A DNA stretch of 64,000 nucleotides, taken from the NCBI GenBank assembly GCA_013215385.1, contig JABSOY010000013.1:62001-126000 (forward strand), given 5' to 3'. Positions 24,943 through 35,751 of the stretch are shown here, one piece after another. The notes below the pieces were generated by a model. The model was not told the origin of the DNA. It saw only the letters and a list, made by a program, of their open reading frames with translations, and made no database searches. Made by a program: the position numbers and the translations under genes. Numbering within the stretch: the stretch's first letter is position 1; each line of letters opens with the position of its first letter. The stretch comes from Colwellia sp. Its GTDB lineage: Bacteria; Pseudomonadota; Gammaproteobacteria; Enterobacterales; Alteromonadaceae.

Positions 24943-27594
24943 ATGAAAAAAACTGTTAGAAAATTTACACAGTTGCTTACTTTAGTATCGACGGTGTCGT
25001 TAATAGGTTGTGGTGGAGGTTCGGAAACTAAAACTGACTCAAGCAAAGTCGACCCACTACAACCTGTTAGTGACTGGCAAATGGTCTGGAATGATGAATT
25101 TGATAGCGAGACGATCAATTCACAAAACTGGACCCATGAAGTTAACTGTGACGGTGGTGGTAACAATGAAAAGCAATGTTACACCGATAACCCAGAAAAC
25201 TCATATAGTGCAAATGGCACGCTAAGCCTTGTTGCTTTACCGGCAGCAGAAGGTGCTGATTTACCTTTCACTTCTGCGCGAATGATCACACGTTATAAAG
25301 CAGACTTTAAATACGGTCGTATTGAAATTAGTGCGAAATTACCAAGCGGTCAAGGCAGTTGGCCTGCTTTCTGGATGATGCCAACGGATGAAGAGTATGG
25401 TGGGTGGCCACGTTCGGGTGAAATTGATATTCTCGAAGCAGTGAATTTAAAAACGGTTGATGAAGAAGGTGTCGTTGAAAGCAATACTCACGGTACGCTA
25501 CATTACGGAAAAGCTTGGCCAGATAACTCTCATTCGGGTCAGTCATATAACCTAGATAGTGGCGCTAACCCTGCTGATGATTTTCATACTTACGCTATCG
25601 AGTGGCAAGAAGGTGAAATTCGCTGGTATGTGGACAGCTACTTATATGCAACACAACGACAATCTGAAGTTCGTTACAACAGCAAAGATGAAGCTGTTGG
25701 CCTAGCCCACAAAGGCTGGTTCACCCAATATTACGATCAGCTGTCTGGTGAACTTACTACACACTGGAATAGTGCGCCTTTTGACAAAAACTTTTATTTA
25801 ATTCTTAACTTCGCCGTGGGTGGCGATTGGCCTGAAAATACCAACAATACGGGGGTTGATGCAACAGCTTTTGGAGCAGAAAATAAATTTGAAATTGACT
25901 ATGTTCGAGTTTTCCAATGTATGTCTGACACCGAAACAGGTAAAGGTTGTGATACGGTAAGAGCTGGCTACGATGATTTAGAAGATGGTCTAGTCGAAGG
26001 TAAAGCACCCGTTCCATTACCACCTAGTGATGGACAGGCAAAAAACCTAACTATTTTTGATGGTGCTTTAAACGCTAATTGGACCGCATGGGATTGTTGT
26101 GGCGGCACTACACCTCTAACTATTACCGATGAAATAAAAGGTGATGTTGTTCAATTTAAGATTGCTGATAATGCGGGTACGGTATTAGGTTTTTCAACTC
26201 GAGATGGTCACTTCTCAGATGATTTTTCGGGTATGTCTGCTCCATTTGATGCCTCACTATTAGTCGATTTAAACGGCGTATTGTCATTTGATATGAAAAT
26301 TGTTACTCCCCCGACATCAGCTACAACATGGATATTAAAAGTAGAAGCTAATGAAGGTGATTCCGACTCAGGAGAGATCGCTCTAAGTACTAGTGTTGAA
26401 GGTGAGGAGCCTGTTGTTGGTGAATGGCAAACTTATACTTTCACCTTAGCATCTCTTCAAGAAGCCGGTCTGGATTTAAGTGCTATCGATGTAATTATGA
26501 TATTTCCTGCCTGGGCAACTGGCGAAGGTGCTGAATATTTGGTGACGAATATAGCGATTGAAGGAGACATTGGTGCAGCACCTGAACTTATCGTGTTTAC
26601 TGATGACGAAAACCCTAGCTGGCCGATGTGGGATTGTTGTGGTGGTTCTACGCCAACGGTTGAGTTAGATAATGATACACATGGTAACGTAGCTGAATTT
26701 TCTATTGGCGCTGAGCCAACTGTAATGGGCTTTATCTCTCGTGACGGTAACACAGATACGCCTGCACCATTTGATGCTTCTGCAATTCTGTCTAATGGCG
26801 TTATTCAATTTGATATGAAAGTAACAGCTATGCCAGGCGATGCCGCTTGGACCTTTAAAGTAGAGTCTAATGCTGGTGATACCAACGCAGAAATCCCTCT
26901 CCTTGAAAGTATTGAAGCTACCGCTCCTGTTACAGACCAATGGCAAACCTACACATTTAATTTATCAGATCTCGCTGACAGTGGCTTAGATGTTAGTGCC
27001 ATTGATGTATTGATGATGTTTCCTGCATGGGGGGCTGGCGAAGGTGCTATCTATCGTGTCGATAATGTAAAAATTTATGATCCGACAGCGTTAGCAAATA
27101 ATAATGTTTTATTTGCAGATGCTCCTGCAACAGGTTGGACTATTTGGGATTGTTGCGGTGGTTCAACACCTACCCTTGAAAATGATGATACGGCTCATGG
27201 CATGACTGCCGAATTTGTTATTGGTGCAGAGCCGACAGTGATGGGACTTACTGCAGAAGATGATGTCTTTGTTGATGCATCAGCTATTTTAGCTGAGGGT
27301 GTAGTGACATTTGAAATGAAAGTTATCACGCCACCGAACAATGCCGATGCTACTTGGGTATTTAAAATTGAATCAGATAGCGCCAGTACTTTTGCTGAAT
27401 TTTCTTTAAATAACAGTGTTGAAGGGCAAGACCCTGCTGTTGGTGAATGGCAAACATACACCTTTTCGCTGCAAACCTTATTTGATGCCGGTTTAGATAT
27501 TAGTCAAATAGATGTATTGATGTTTTTCCCTGCTTGGGGAACGGGGGAGGGAGCTGTTTATCGAGTCGATAATGTCATGATAACAGCGCCATAA
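24943..27594 (+). CDS. GH16 endo-beta-1,3-glucanase (laminarinase-like) lipoprotein with three C-terminal modules
   Basis: The start at 24943 (MKKTVRKFTQLL) is preferred over ATG 24931 because GGGAA precedes it. The lipobox VSLIGCGGG anchors it to a membrane. The GH16 domain spans about 50-335, with catalytic ExDxxE at E160, D162 and E165 (GEIDILEA) and WPAFWMMP, GPENYHL-like strands, typical of laminarin or mixed-linkage beta-glucan endohydrolases. From about residue 370 there are three homologous modules of 170-180 residues, each starting near a WDCCGG motif (residues about 382, 561 and 733) and ending GEGAxYxxxNV. They resemble the ExoP C-terminal carbohydrate-binding domain. The first gene of the beta-glucan locus; exported and probably surface-exposed. 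Confidence 0.9.
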   Translation: MKKTVRKFTQLLTLVSTVSLIGCGGGSETKTDSSKVDPLQPVSDWQMVWNDEFDSETINSQNWTHEVNCDGGGNNEKQCYTDNPENSYSANGTLSLVALPAAEGADLPFTSARMITRYKADFKYGRIEISAKLPSGQGSWPAFWMMPTDEEYGGWPRSGEIDILEAVNLKTVDEEGVVESNTHGTLHYGKAWPDNSHSGQSYNLDSGANPADDFHTYAIEWQEGEIRWYVDSYLYATQRQSEVRYNSKDEAVGLAHKGWFTQYYDQLSGELTTHWNSAPFDKNFYLILNFAVGGDWPENTNNTGVDATAFGAENKFEIDYVRVFQCMSDTETGKGCDTVRAGYDDLEDGLVEGKAPVPLPPSDGQAKNLTIFDGALNANWTAWDCCGGTTPLTITDEIKGDVVQFKIADNAGTVLGFSTRDGHFSDDFSGMSAPFDASLLVDLNGVLSFDMKIVTPPTSATTWILKVEANEGDSDSGEIALSTSVEGEEPVVGEWQTYTFTLASLQEAGLDLSAIDVIMIFPAWATGEGAEYLVTNIAIEGDIGAAPELIVFTDDENPSWPMWDCCGGSTPTVELDNDTHGNVAEFSIGAEPTVMGFISRDGNTDTPAPFDASAILSNGVIQFDMKVTAMPGDAAWTFKVESNAGDTNAEIPLLESIEATAPVTDQWQTYTFNLSDLADSGLDVSAIDVLMMFPAWGAGEGAIYRVDNVKIYDPTALANNNVLFADAPATGWTIWDCCGGSTPTLENDDTAHGMTAEFVIGAEPTVMGLTAEDDVFVDASAILAEGVVTFEMKVITPPNNADATWVFKIESDSASTFAEFSLNNSVEGQDPAVGEWQTYTFSLQTLFDAGLDISQIDVLMFFPAWGTGEGAVYRVDNVMITAP
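26041..27594 (+). repeat. Three tandem module-encoding repeats in the GH16 gene
   Basis: Repeat units begin with TGGGATTGTTG(T/C)GG at 26089, 26629 and 27145, spaced 540 and 516 bases. Unit 2 and unit 3 share the CCGGSTPT and AEF-IGAEPTVMG stretches more closely with each other than with unit 1, so a recent duplication of one unit is likely. Confidence 0.8.
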
Positions 27595-27670
27595 CCACGT
27601 TATTAAGAAAGGTTAAGCGGCTTTAAGTAGTCGCCGTCTTTAAAACTAATTTTAAGAAAGTAGGGTAAAA

Positions 27671-30652
27671 ATGAAACATTCAAATTTTTCAAAAAAACGC
27701 TTAGCCGTTTGTATATCTGCTATTCTGGCAGCAAGTTTAAGTAGCCAGCTTTATGCAGCAGAAACTGAAAATAAAGCAACAATAAAAAAAGATGATACAG
27801 CCATAGAAGTTATTGAAGTAACCGGAATTATGAGCAGTTTAACTCGCTCAATGGCGTTAAAAAGAAATGCGTCAGGTGTTATGGATGTCATCTCTGCTGA
27901 AGATATGGGTAAATTCCCTGATACCAATTTAGCCGAGTCATTACAACGTATTACCGGGGTTTCGGTCAGTCGCTCGAACGGAGAAGGTAGCCAAATTACC
28001 GTGCGTGGTTTTGGTCCAGAGTTTAACTTAATCACTTTAAACGGCCGTCAAATGCCAGGTACAGGTAATAGCCGTTCTTACAGTTTAGAAAACTTGTCTT
28101 CTGATGGGGTAAGTGCGCTGGAAGTTCAAAAAACTGCGCGTGCAGAAAATCCTAGTGGTGGCCTTGGCGCAACGGTAAATATAGTTACCATGAAACCATT
28201 TAATAGCCCTGGAGAGAAGGTATCATTCTCTGCAAAAGGCATCTATGACTCGTCAAATGTTGCGGGTGATGAGGTGACTCCTGAGTTCTCAGGTTTATAC
28301 AGTAATACCTTTGCTGATGATACCTTAGGTTTTGCCTTTTCATTCTCTCATCAACAACGTGATTTTCAACAACAAGCTGCACGGATTCAAGGTTGGCAGT
28401 TTCAGTCAGATGCTCAACTTCCTTCATTAGATGCTGATAACGTTATTGATAACCGCGATGCTAATGCAGCAGCAGGCGCCTTCTTTCCGCGTGATATGAA
28501 TTACGCTATTGCGGATGTCGAACGTGAAAGAACCAACGCCAACGTTACGTTTCAGTATGCGCCCATTGAAAGTCTTATCATGACACTTGATTATACTATG
28601 GGGGAAGCTATTACGGGCACTAACTCACTTGGTTGGGGACAATGGCACGATTACGGTGGCAACATTAATGCTTATGAATTAGATGAAAATGGTACGGTTC
28701 TGTTTGCCGATATGTCGGGTAACGATGGTTCTTATACAGCGAGTCGAAATACTACCGGTGTTAATGAAAAATCGTTAGGTTTTAATATCGAGTGGCAAGC
28801 AACTGAAGACTTAAGTTTCACCTTTGATTATCATGATTCAGAAAGCAAAATTGATAATGGTAAAGATAAAGGCATGAATGGTGCGGGATCATTAGTGTTT
28901 GGTTCAGACCAATTGGTGACTAAACATTATGACTTTCGAGACGGTGATATTCCACAAGGAACAATCTTTTGGCAAAATGGCACAACCACACTTTCGCCAG
29001 GTGAAATGGATTCACACTTTAGCCAATTTACCCACAGTCCCGGTAAAGCCGAAATTGATCAATTACAAATTGATGGCACTTGGGAAAGCCCATATGACTC
29101 GCCATTAATGACGGTTAAGTTTGGACTTGCTCGCACAGAACAAACCATGGGCGGATCACGTGCATGGAGTGGCTTGATTGGTGGTTTTTTGTTTAACCCT
29201 AATTACTCTGCTGCCTTTCCCGATAGTATGTTTACCTATAATAATACCGATGGTTTTTTAGACCAATTCTCTAATGGCGATAACCCTATCGGCGCGGGAT
29301 ATTATTACAGCTTTGATTTTGATGAAGCCGTTGCTCGCTCAGAGTATTACTTAAACGAAAGCTTATTAGCTGATGATTATTTTAGTACCGACCCTTACCG
29401 TGAAGGGAGTGTGCAATCAAAAAGTTCAGTAGATGAAGATACCACGAGTATTTATGCATCATCGTTATGGGAGTTTGAAGTCGCTGATTTTCCAGTACAA
29501 GTTAGTGTTGGTTTTAGATATGAGCAAACTGATGTCACCAGTAATGTACAACAACCGATTCCAACAGAAGTTTGGTGGCAAGGTGGTAGTGAGTGGCATA
29601 CTCAACATCAACCAGGTGAAAATACGATATTATCCTTGGCAGGAGAACATAATGTGTTTTTGCCTATGATTGATGCCAAAATTGATCTTACTGAGGAGAT
29701 TGTTGCTCGAGCATCTTGGGGTAAAACTATAGCTCGTGCACCTTTAGGATCTTTAGCTGGTGGTCGTTCGTTAGGCGCCAGTACTCGGCCTAATTCGCGT
29801 GTAGGTGGCGAAGGTAACACTAATTTGAATCCATATGAGTCTACCAACCTTGATCTTTCTTTAGAATATTACTATGCAGAAGGCAGTTATGCTTCGGTCG
29901 GGTACTTTCGAAAAGATGTTGAAAATTTTGTCAGTAGCCAAACCATCACCACCGCCGTTGAGGATATGCGAGATATCTTTCAAGGTCCTCGTTGGAATCA
30001 AGCGGTTGCAGACTTAGGCGGTAATCCAACTAATGATGAGATTTTTGCCCAAATGCAGCTCAATGGGGCCACCTTAAACGCACAAGGTTACCTTGAACCT
30101 GCCGGTGATGATCCATTAATGCAGTGGGATATTACGCGTCCATTCAACACCCCTGATGACAAAATGGTTGATGGTTTTGAACTCGCTATTCAACATTTTT
30201 TTGGTGACAGTGGTTTTGGCTTTGGTGCAAATGCCACTTTTGTTGATGGTGATGTTAACTTTGATGTTGATGATATAACCAGAGTTGATAATGTCGCTGA
30301 CTTAGCGCCACAAACACCGCTAACCGGGTTGAGTGATTCAGCTAACTTTCAATTATTCTATGAAAAAGATGCTTTGTCAGTAAAAGTGACTTACGCATGG
30401 CGTGACTCGTACCTAATTGGTGTCGGTCAAGCTCAAGGATCTTCAGATAGCCCTCCGCAGTTTGCTAAAGAGTTTGGTCAAGTCGATATGAGTGTTAACT
30501 ATGACATCGATGAAAACTTTACGGTATTTTTTGAAGGCTTAAATCTCAATAACGAAACAGAACAAGGTTATGGCCGTTATGAAGAGCAATTTCTTTTTGC
30601 TCGTCAATACGGTTCAAGATATACCTTAGGCGTTCGTTATAGCTTTAAGTAA
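27671..30652 (+). CDS. TonB-dependent receptor, beta-glucan oligosaccharide uptake
   Basis: 993 residues with a signal peptide (to about 29, LYAAETE), a TonB box-like stretch (IEVIEVTG at about 45-55), a plug domain (ALKRNASGVMDVISAEDMGK, NLAESLQRITGVSVSRSNGE, ITVRGFGPEFNLITLNGRQM) and a long beta-barrel ending in a C-terminal aromatic residue-rich strand (YTLGVRYSFK). TBDRs of this type import oligosaccharides across the outer membrane in Alteromonadales. Between the GH16 enzyme and the sugar transporter, it fits uptake of laminarin fragments. A gap of 76 bases from the GH16 gene permits co-transcription. Confidence 0.93.
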   Translation: MKHSNFSKKRLAVCISAILAASLSSQLYAAETENKATIKKDDTAIEVIEVTGIMSSLTRSMALKRNASGVMDVISAEDMGKFPDTNLAESLQRITGVSVSRSNGEGSQITVRGFGPEFNLITLNGRQMPGTGNSRSYSLENLSSDGVSALEVQKTARAENPSGGLGATVNIVTMKPFNSPGEKVSFSAKGIYDSSNVAGDEVTPEFSGLYSNTFADDTLGFAFSFSHQQRDFQQQAARIQGWQFQSDAQLPSLDADNVIDNRDANAAAGAFFPRDMNYAIADVERERTNANVTFQYAPIESLIMTLDYTMGEAITGTNSLGWGQWHDYGGNINAYELDENGTVLFADMSGNDGSYTASRNTTGVNEKSLGFNIEWQATEDLSFTFDYHDSESKIDNGKDKGMNGAGSLVFGSDQLVTKHYDFRDGDIPQGTIFWQNGTTTLSPGEMDSHFSQFTHSPGKAEIDQLQIDGTWESPYDSPLMTVKFGLARTEQTMGGSRAWSGLIGGFLFNPNYSAAFPDSMFTYNNTDGFLDQFSNGDNPIGAGYYYSFDFDEAVARSEYYLNESLLADDYFSTDPYREGSVQSKSSVDEDTTSIYASSLWEFEVADFPVQVSVGFRYEQTDVTSNVQQPIPTEVWWQGGSEWHTQHQPGENTILSLAGEHNVFLPMIDAKIDLTEEIVARASWGKTIARAPLGSLAGGRSLGASTRPNSRVGGEGNTNLNPYESTNLDLSLEYYYAEGSYASVGYFRKDVENFVSSQTITTAVEDMRDIFQGPRWNQAVADLGGNPTNDEIFAQMQLNGATLNAQGYLEPAGDDPLMQWDITRPFNTPDDKMVDGFELAIQHFFGDSGFGFGANATFVDGDVNFDVDDITRVDNVADLAPQTPLTGLSDSANFQLFYEKDALSVKVTYAWRDSYLIGVGQAQGSSDSPPQFAKEFGQVDMSVNYDIDENFTVFFEGLNLNNETEQGYGRYEEQFLFARQYGSRYTLGVRYSFK

Positions 30653-30801
30653 CAGGTCTTAAATATTGGCGCTCATCGGCTTTATCGTTATAAGTTATGA
30701 GTGCCAAACTTCTTCAACATTCAATACAAAAAGACAATTCAGCATAAATATTAGCTGCTGTTGATTTGTATCTGTTATTCATAATAATAGGACTTTACCT
30801 C

Positions 30802-32073
30802 ATGGCTGGAACCTCTTTTTCTTTAGAGCAAGCTAAAGCTTCTGACACCCATTCATCAAATGGGCTCGGCGGAGAAACCTCTACTCGTTTCGCGCTATAT
30901 TCACTTACCTCACTATTTTTTATGTGGGGATTTATTACCTGTTTAAATGACATTCTTATTCCTCATTTAAAAGCCATATTTTCTTTAAGTTACGCGCAAT
31001 CAATGCTTGTACAATTTTGTTTTTTTGGGGCTTACTTTCTTGTCTCTTTACCTGCTGGAAAGCTTGTTAAAAACATGGGTTACCAAAAAGGCATTGTTAT
31101 TGGTTTAGTTATTGCTGCATTAGGTTGTTTACTGTTTTATCCAGCCGCCGCTATGCATAGCTACCCCGTTTTTCTGTCGGCTTTATTTGTATTAGCCAGT
31201 GGAATTACGGTTTTACAAGTTTCTGCAAACCCCTATGTAACCTTATTGGGCTGTAAAGAAACGGCTTCGTCGCGATTAACCATGACCCAAGCTTTTAATT
31301 CTTTAGGAACAACCATAGCGCCTTATTTTGGCGCGTTATTAATTTTAAATGAAGTCACTGATTCAATGTCAGTGACTAGTGCTGAGTCTGTGCAATTACC
31401 TTATTTAGGCTTAATGGCTGCTTTGTTAATACTTGCTGCTATTTTTGCTTTTTTAAAACTGCCACACATTGAAAGTGCTGAAGTGGAGGAAGGAGAAAAA
31501 GTTGCAGGTTCTGCATGGCAGTATCGACACTTGGTATTAGGTGCTATCGGTATTTTTGTTTATGTCGGCGCGGAAGTATCAATAGGTAGCTTTTTGGTTA
31601 ACTTTCTCGGTGAAGCGCATATTGCAGGCTTAGAAGAAACTGAAGCGGCGAAGTACCTTACTTATTACTGGGGAGGGGCGATGGTCGGGCGCTTTATTGG
31701 CGCAGCTGTTATGCAAAAAGTTGATGCAGGTAAGACTCTGGCATTTAATGCGGTCTGTTCGGTTATTTTAATATTGGTTACCCTTTTTAGCACCGGCACT
31801 ATTGCCATGTGGGCAATATTATTAGTAGGCCTGTTTAACTCCATTATGTTCCCTACTATTTTTAGTTTGGCGTTAAGTGGTCTTGAAAAACACACTAGCC
31901 AAGGCGCTGGCATACTTTGTTTAGCCATTGTTGGCGGAGCAATTCTCCCCGTATTACAAGGGGTATTAGCTGACAATTACAGTGTGCAACTTGCCTTTAT
32001 ATTACCTTTGTTTTGTTACCTATATATCGTTTATTACGGTGTTAAAGGTAGCAAAGTAGCCAGCATAAGTTAA
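30802..32073 (+). CDS. FucP/GluP-type MFS sugar transporter
   Basis: 423 residues, about twelve membrane helices. ATG 30802 is preferred over TTG 30766, which would add a hydrophobic leader; AGGA at 30788-30791 fits. Sequence marks are [51 protein letters not shown] and [13 protein letters not shown], all typical of glucose/galactose/fucose transporters of the inner membrane. In this locus it probably brings in glucose released by the GH3 enzyme. A close homologue is in the mannose operon (38765). Confidence 0.9.
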   Translation: MAGTSFSLEQAKASDTHSSNGLGGETSTRFALYSLTSLFFMWGFITCLNDILIPHLKAIFSLSYAQSMLVQFCFFGAYFLVSLPAGKLVKNMGYQKGIVIGLVIAALGCLLFYPAAAMHSYPVFLSALFVLASGITVLQVSANPYVTLLGCKETASSRLTMTQAFNSLGTTIAPYFGALLILNEVTDSMSVTSAESVQLPYLGLMAALLILAAIFAFLKLPHIESAEVEEGEKVAGSAWQYRHLVLGAIGIFVYVGAEVSIGSFLVNFLGEAHIAGLEETEAAKYLTYYWGGAMVGRFIGAAVMQKVDAGKTLAFNAVCSVILILVTLFSTGTIAMWAILLVGLFNSIMFPTIFSLALSGLEKHTSQGAGILCLAIVGGAILPVLQGVLADNYSVQLAFILPLFCYLYIVYYGVKGSKVASIS

Positions 32074-32087
32074 AGAATGAGATAACA

Positions 32088-34670
32088 ATGAAAAATTTTA
32101 AATATAAAGTAAAAAACTGCCTTTTCATGCTCTTACCTCTTTTGATTGTCGGGTGTGGTCAGTCAACTATTAGCAGTTCAGCGAATGATAGTGCTAATTC
32201 TGAAAAGAAAAACAAGACGGCAAACATTTGGCCTAAACTTGAAAGTGAAGTTAAAAAAGATAAGAAAGTAGAAGCAAGAGTTGCAGGTTTGCTTGCCAAC
32301 ATGACCTTGCAACAAAAAGTGGCACAGATGATCCAACCTGAAATTCGCGATATCACCGTTGCAGATATGCGTAAATATGGTTTTGGCTCTTACTTAAATG
32401 GTGGTGGTGCTTTCCCCAATAATAATAAGCATTCGACACCAGCTGACTGGATCTCGCTCGCTGAAAAAATGTATCAAGCATCCGTTGACGACTCATTAGA
32501 CGGTTCAAGTATTCCTACCATGTGGGGCACTGATGCTGTGCATGGACATAACAACGTAGTGGGCGCGACTCTTTTTCCACATAATATAGGTTTAGGTGCC
32601 GCCAATAACCCTGAACTTATTGAGAAAATTGCCGAAATAACGGCGACCGAAGTGATGGTTACCGGTATTGACTGGGTTTTTGCTCCCACGGTTGCCGTTG
32701 TCAGAGATGATCGCTGGGGTCGTACTTATGAAGGATATTCTGAAGATCCTGAAATTGTGCGCAGCTATTCTGCATCCATCGTAAAAGGTTTGCAGGGACA
32801 TGCTAATAAAGACTTTTTAGGAGACAAACGTGTTATTAGTACCGTTAAACATTTTATTGGTGACGGCGGCACACAATATGGTGATGACCAAGGGGATAAT
32901 CTAGCGTCTGAACAGGAACTATACACTATTCATGCTCAAGGTTATGTTGGCGGACTCACCGCTGGCGCTCAATCTGTGATGGCTTCTTTTAATAGCTGGC
33001 ATGGAGAAAAACTGCACGGCAATAAATATCTGCTTACTGATGTGTTAAAAAATCGCATGGGTTTTGATGGTTTTGTTGTCGGGGATTGGAATGGACAAGG
33101 GCAAGTCAACGGTTGTGAAAATGATAGTTGCGCACAAGCGGTCAACGCAGGTTTAGATATTTTTATGGTGCCAACAGATGCTTGGCTGCCACTTTATGAA
33201 AATATTATCGCGCAAGTCAAACAAGGGGCTATTGCTCAATCGCGTATCGATGATGCCGTGACACGTATTTTACGGGTAAAAGTACGTGCTGGACTCTTTG
33301 AAAAACCAAGTCCTGCTCGTCGTGTTCTTTCCGGTAAAACCGCCTTAATTGGCGCTGAGCCTCACCGTGAAGTAGCTCGTCAGGCGGTTCGTGAATCTTT
33401 AGTGTTATTAAAAAACAAAAATCACCTATTACCTTTGTCACCTAAGCAACACATTTTAGTGGCAGGCGATGCTGCCGATAATATTGGTAAGCAATCGGGC
33501 GGCTGGACCATTACTTGGCAAGGAACCGGTAATAAAAACGATGACTTTCCTGGTGCATCTTCTATTTATTTAGGCATTGAAAAAATAGTTATTGATGCGG
33601 GTGGTCAAGCAACACTTAGTATTGATGGTAGTTATACCCAAAAGCCGGATGTTGCTATTGTCGTTTTTGGTGAAGAACCTTATGCCGAAGGGCATGGTGA
33701 TATTGATAACCTTGAATACCAGCGCGGTAATAAAAAAGACTTAGCATTACTTAGCTCATTTAAAGAAAAGGGTATACCGGTTGTCGCTGTATTTATTAGT
33801 GGTCGACCTATGTGGGTAAATGCTGAACTAAATGCCAGTGATGCGTTTATCGCTGCCTGGTTACCCGGTTCAGAAGGTAAGGCTGTTGCTGAGGTATTAT
33901 TGACAGATAAAAACAATAATATTCAATACGATTTCAAAGGAAAATTATCTTTTTCATGGCCTAAATCACCGACACAAATAGTTAATCGCTTTGATGAAGA
34001 TAACCCAGCATTATTTGCTTATGGTTTTGGTTTAACTTATCAAGATGATGACAGCTTAGGCGACGATTTAGCTGAGCAGTCAGATGTTATGGTCAATACC
34101 AAGCAGGTTACCGATATCTTCTTAGGTAAAGCGATAGCGCCTTGGAAAATGTTACTAGTTTCACAAGAGCGTACAGCTGAAATTGACTCGAATAGTAAAC
34201 GGCTTGCGGGTATTTCTTATCGCACTGTTGATAAAAGTGTGCAAGAAGACTCTTTTCGGCTTGAAACTTCGGGCACTGAAAGTACGGGAGTAAGATTCAT
34301 CAGTAGCAATGGCTTTCGAGAAGATCTTTCCGCAGAACTCGAAAGAAACGCGTTATTAATCTTTAGCGTTAAAAGAGATAGCGCCATTGTTCAACCTGTT
34401 TATCTTGCTATGAATTGTGAAACCATTGGCGATACACAAGGGAGTTGTCGGGCGAGTATTGATATTCAAGCACAGTTAGCGAGTATGCCCTTGGGTGAAT
34501 GGCATGACTTAGCAATTAGTTTGCATTGTTTTGCTGAAAAAGGTCTTCAAGTTAGTAAAGTAGCGATGCCTTTTGAACTTCGTACTTTAGGCTCGGTTAA
34601 CTTGTCTATTAACCATATTCGTTTCGCGCCGAGTAAAGTGGCAGATACTGCCTTAAACTGTCTTTCATAA
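32088..34670 (+). CDS. GH3 beta-glucosidase (ExoP-like exo-beta-glucanase) lipoprotein
   Basis: 860 residues, lipobox LLIVGC at C23. GH3 N-terminal domain 60-400: substrate residues GTDAVHGHNN, KHFIGDGG, nucleophile D333 in VVGDWNGQGQVNG; GH3 C-domain 435-660 with the acid/base region near FGEEPYAEGHGDI. The last about 165 residues form an ExoP-type beta-sandwich domain (APWKMLLVSQERT, GEWHDLAISLHCF) related in layout to the modules of the GH16 enzyme. It hydrolyses beta-1,3/1,4-gluco-oligosaccharides to glucose, probably in the periplasm. It starts 14 bases after the transporter gene, clearly one operon, and is followed by a terminator. Confidence 0.93.
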   Translation: MKNFKYKVKNCLFMLLPLLIVGCGQSTISSSANDSANSEKKNKTANIWPKLESEVKKDKKVEARVAGLLANMTLQQKVAQMIQPEIRDITVADMRKYGFGSYLNGGGAFPNNNKHSTPADWISLAEKMYQASVDDSLDGSSIPTMWGTDAVHGHNNVVGATLFPHNIGLGAANNPELIEKIAEITATEVMVTGIDWVFAPTVAVVRDDRWGRTYEGYSEDPEIVRSYSASIVKGLQGHANKDFLGDKRVISTVKHFIGDGGTQYGDDQGDNLASEQELYTIHAQGYVGGLTAGAQSVMASFNSWHGEKLHGNKYLLTDVLKNRMGFDGFVVGDWNGQGQVNGCENDSCAQAVNAGLDIFMVPTDAWLPLYENIIAQVKQGAIAQSRIDDAVTRILRVKVRAGLFEKPSPARRVLSGKTALIGAEPHREVARQAVRESLVLLKNKNHLLPLSPKQHILVAGDAADNIGKQSGGWTITWQGTGNKNDDFPGASSIYLGIEKIVIDAGGQATLSIDGSYTQKPDVAIVVFGEEPYAEGHGDIDNLEYQRGNKKDLALLSSFKEKGIPVVAVFISGRPMWVNAELNASDAFIAAWLPGSEGKAVAEVLLTDKNNNIQYDFKGKLSFSWPKSPTQIVNRFDEDNPALFAYGFGLTYQDDDSLGDDLAEQSDVMVNTKQVTDIFLGKAIAPWKMLLVSQERTAEIDSNSKRLAGISYRTVDKSVQEDSFRLETSGTESTGVRFISSNGFREDLSAELERNALLIFSVKRDSAIVQPVYLAMNCETIGDTQGSCRASIDIQAQLASMPLGEWHDLAISLHCFAEKGLQVSKVAMPFELRTLGSVNLSINHIRFAPSKVADTALNCLS

Positions 34671-34692
34671 GCTGTTTTTAAATTTAATCGCT

Positions 34693-34733
34693 AAAGGGTA
34701 AAACTGACTTTGTTGGTTTTACCCTTTTTTTGT
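34693..34733 (+). terminator. Rho-independent terminator of the beta-glucan operon
   Basis: AAAGGGTAAAAC pairs with GTTTTACCCTTT across an 11-base loop, followed by a T-run. Confidence 0.85.
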
Positions 34734-34830
34734 ATGTGGTATTAGTCAAATTTATTGATAATACTCTTAACGATAATCACATGTCGGTGTAAACTCCTCG
34801 TTAATTGAAAAATATTATAAGAAACTTAAA

Positions 34831-35751
34831 ATGAATCAAGCAGAAATCTATCATATCGGCACACCGGGTCAAAAATGGACTGAAAAAGAAAATGTTCAGT
34901 GGTTTGAACAACAAGATATTAAACGTTCATACCAGGATGAAGTTGTTGAAAAAATAATGGCGTTAAAAGCAGACTTTATTGTTGAACAATACGGTGCCTT
35001 ATCGCTTGATGAAAATCGTTATCCACTTTTTGTTATAAAAACGAAAAACTGGGATGAAAATAAAAAAACGGTACTGGTAACCGGTGGCGTACATGGCTAT
35101 GAAACCAGCGGTGTGCAAGGCGCATTACGTTTTGTCAAAACCCGAGCTAACCAATATAGTGAGCACTTTAATATTATTGTCGCACCGTGTATTAGTCCTT
35201 GGGGTTACGAAACCATTAATCGCTGGAATGCAAAAGCAATAGATCCTAATCGTTCATTTTATCAAAATAGCCCGGCAGAAGAGTCTGCGGCAATCATGAA
35301 ATATGTTGCTGAGCTTAATAGCGATATTTTTGTGCATATTGATTTACATGAAACCACCGATACCGACAATTCAACTTTCAGACCGGCACTTTCAGCCAGA
35401 GATGCAATAGAACAAAAGGAATGGAGTATTCCTGACGGATTTTATTTAGTCGCTAATAGCGTTAATCCAGCCGCTGGTTTTCAAAAAGCAATTATCGAAG
35501 CCGTTGAAAAAATAACCCATATAGCGCCAGCAGACGCTGACGGAAAACTGATTGGTGTGCCATTTGAACAGTTTGGCGTGATCAATTACGCAGCACGTGA
35601 TTTAGGTTTATGTATGGGCTTAACTGATGCTAAATACATGACTACAACTGAAGTTTATCCTGACAGCCCAAAATCTGATGATGAAACTTGCAACCTTGCA
35701 CAGCTTGCTTCTATTACCGGCGGTTTAGATTTTATTTTAAAAAAACTCTAA
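34831..35751 (+). CDS. M14-family metallopeptidase (zinc carboxypeptidase or deacylase type)
   Basis: 306 residues, no signal peptide. Zinc ligands H88 and E91 in GGVHGYETS and the later histidine H173 in HIDLHETTD match the M14/AspA-like fold; NRWNAKAIDPNRSFY gives the substrate arginine-type segment. Known relatives include succinylglutamate desuccinylases and cytosolic carboxypeptidases, so an amidase on a small peptide or acyl-amino acid is likely. It is monocistronic between the glucan locus and efpL and has no obvious link to either. Confidence 0.8.
   Translation: MNQAEIYHIGTPGQKWTEKENVQWFEQQDIKRSYQDEVVEKIMALKADFIVEQYGALSLDENRYPLFVIKTKNWDENKKTVLVTGGVHGYETSGVQGALRFVKTRANQYSEHFNIIVAPCISPWGYETINRWNAKAIDPNRSFYQNSPAEESAAIMKYVAELNSDIFVHIDLHETTDTDNSTFRPALSARDAIEQKEWSIPDGFYLVANSVNPAAGFQKAIIEAVEKITHIAPADADGKLIGVPFEQFGVINYAARDLGLCMGLTDAKYMTTTEVYPDSPKSDDETCNLAQLASITGGLDFILKKL

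Noticed and set aside
25328..25546. Minus-strand frames within the GH16 and TonB receptor genes
   Set aside because: They are shadows of strongly supported genes and have no ribosome sites or protein-like composition.
27600..27660. Terminator between the GH16 and TonB receptor genes
   Set aside because: The possible stem (GGC/GCC with long loop) is too short, and no T-run follows.
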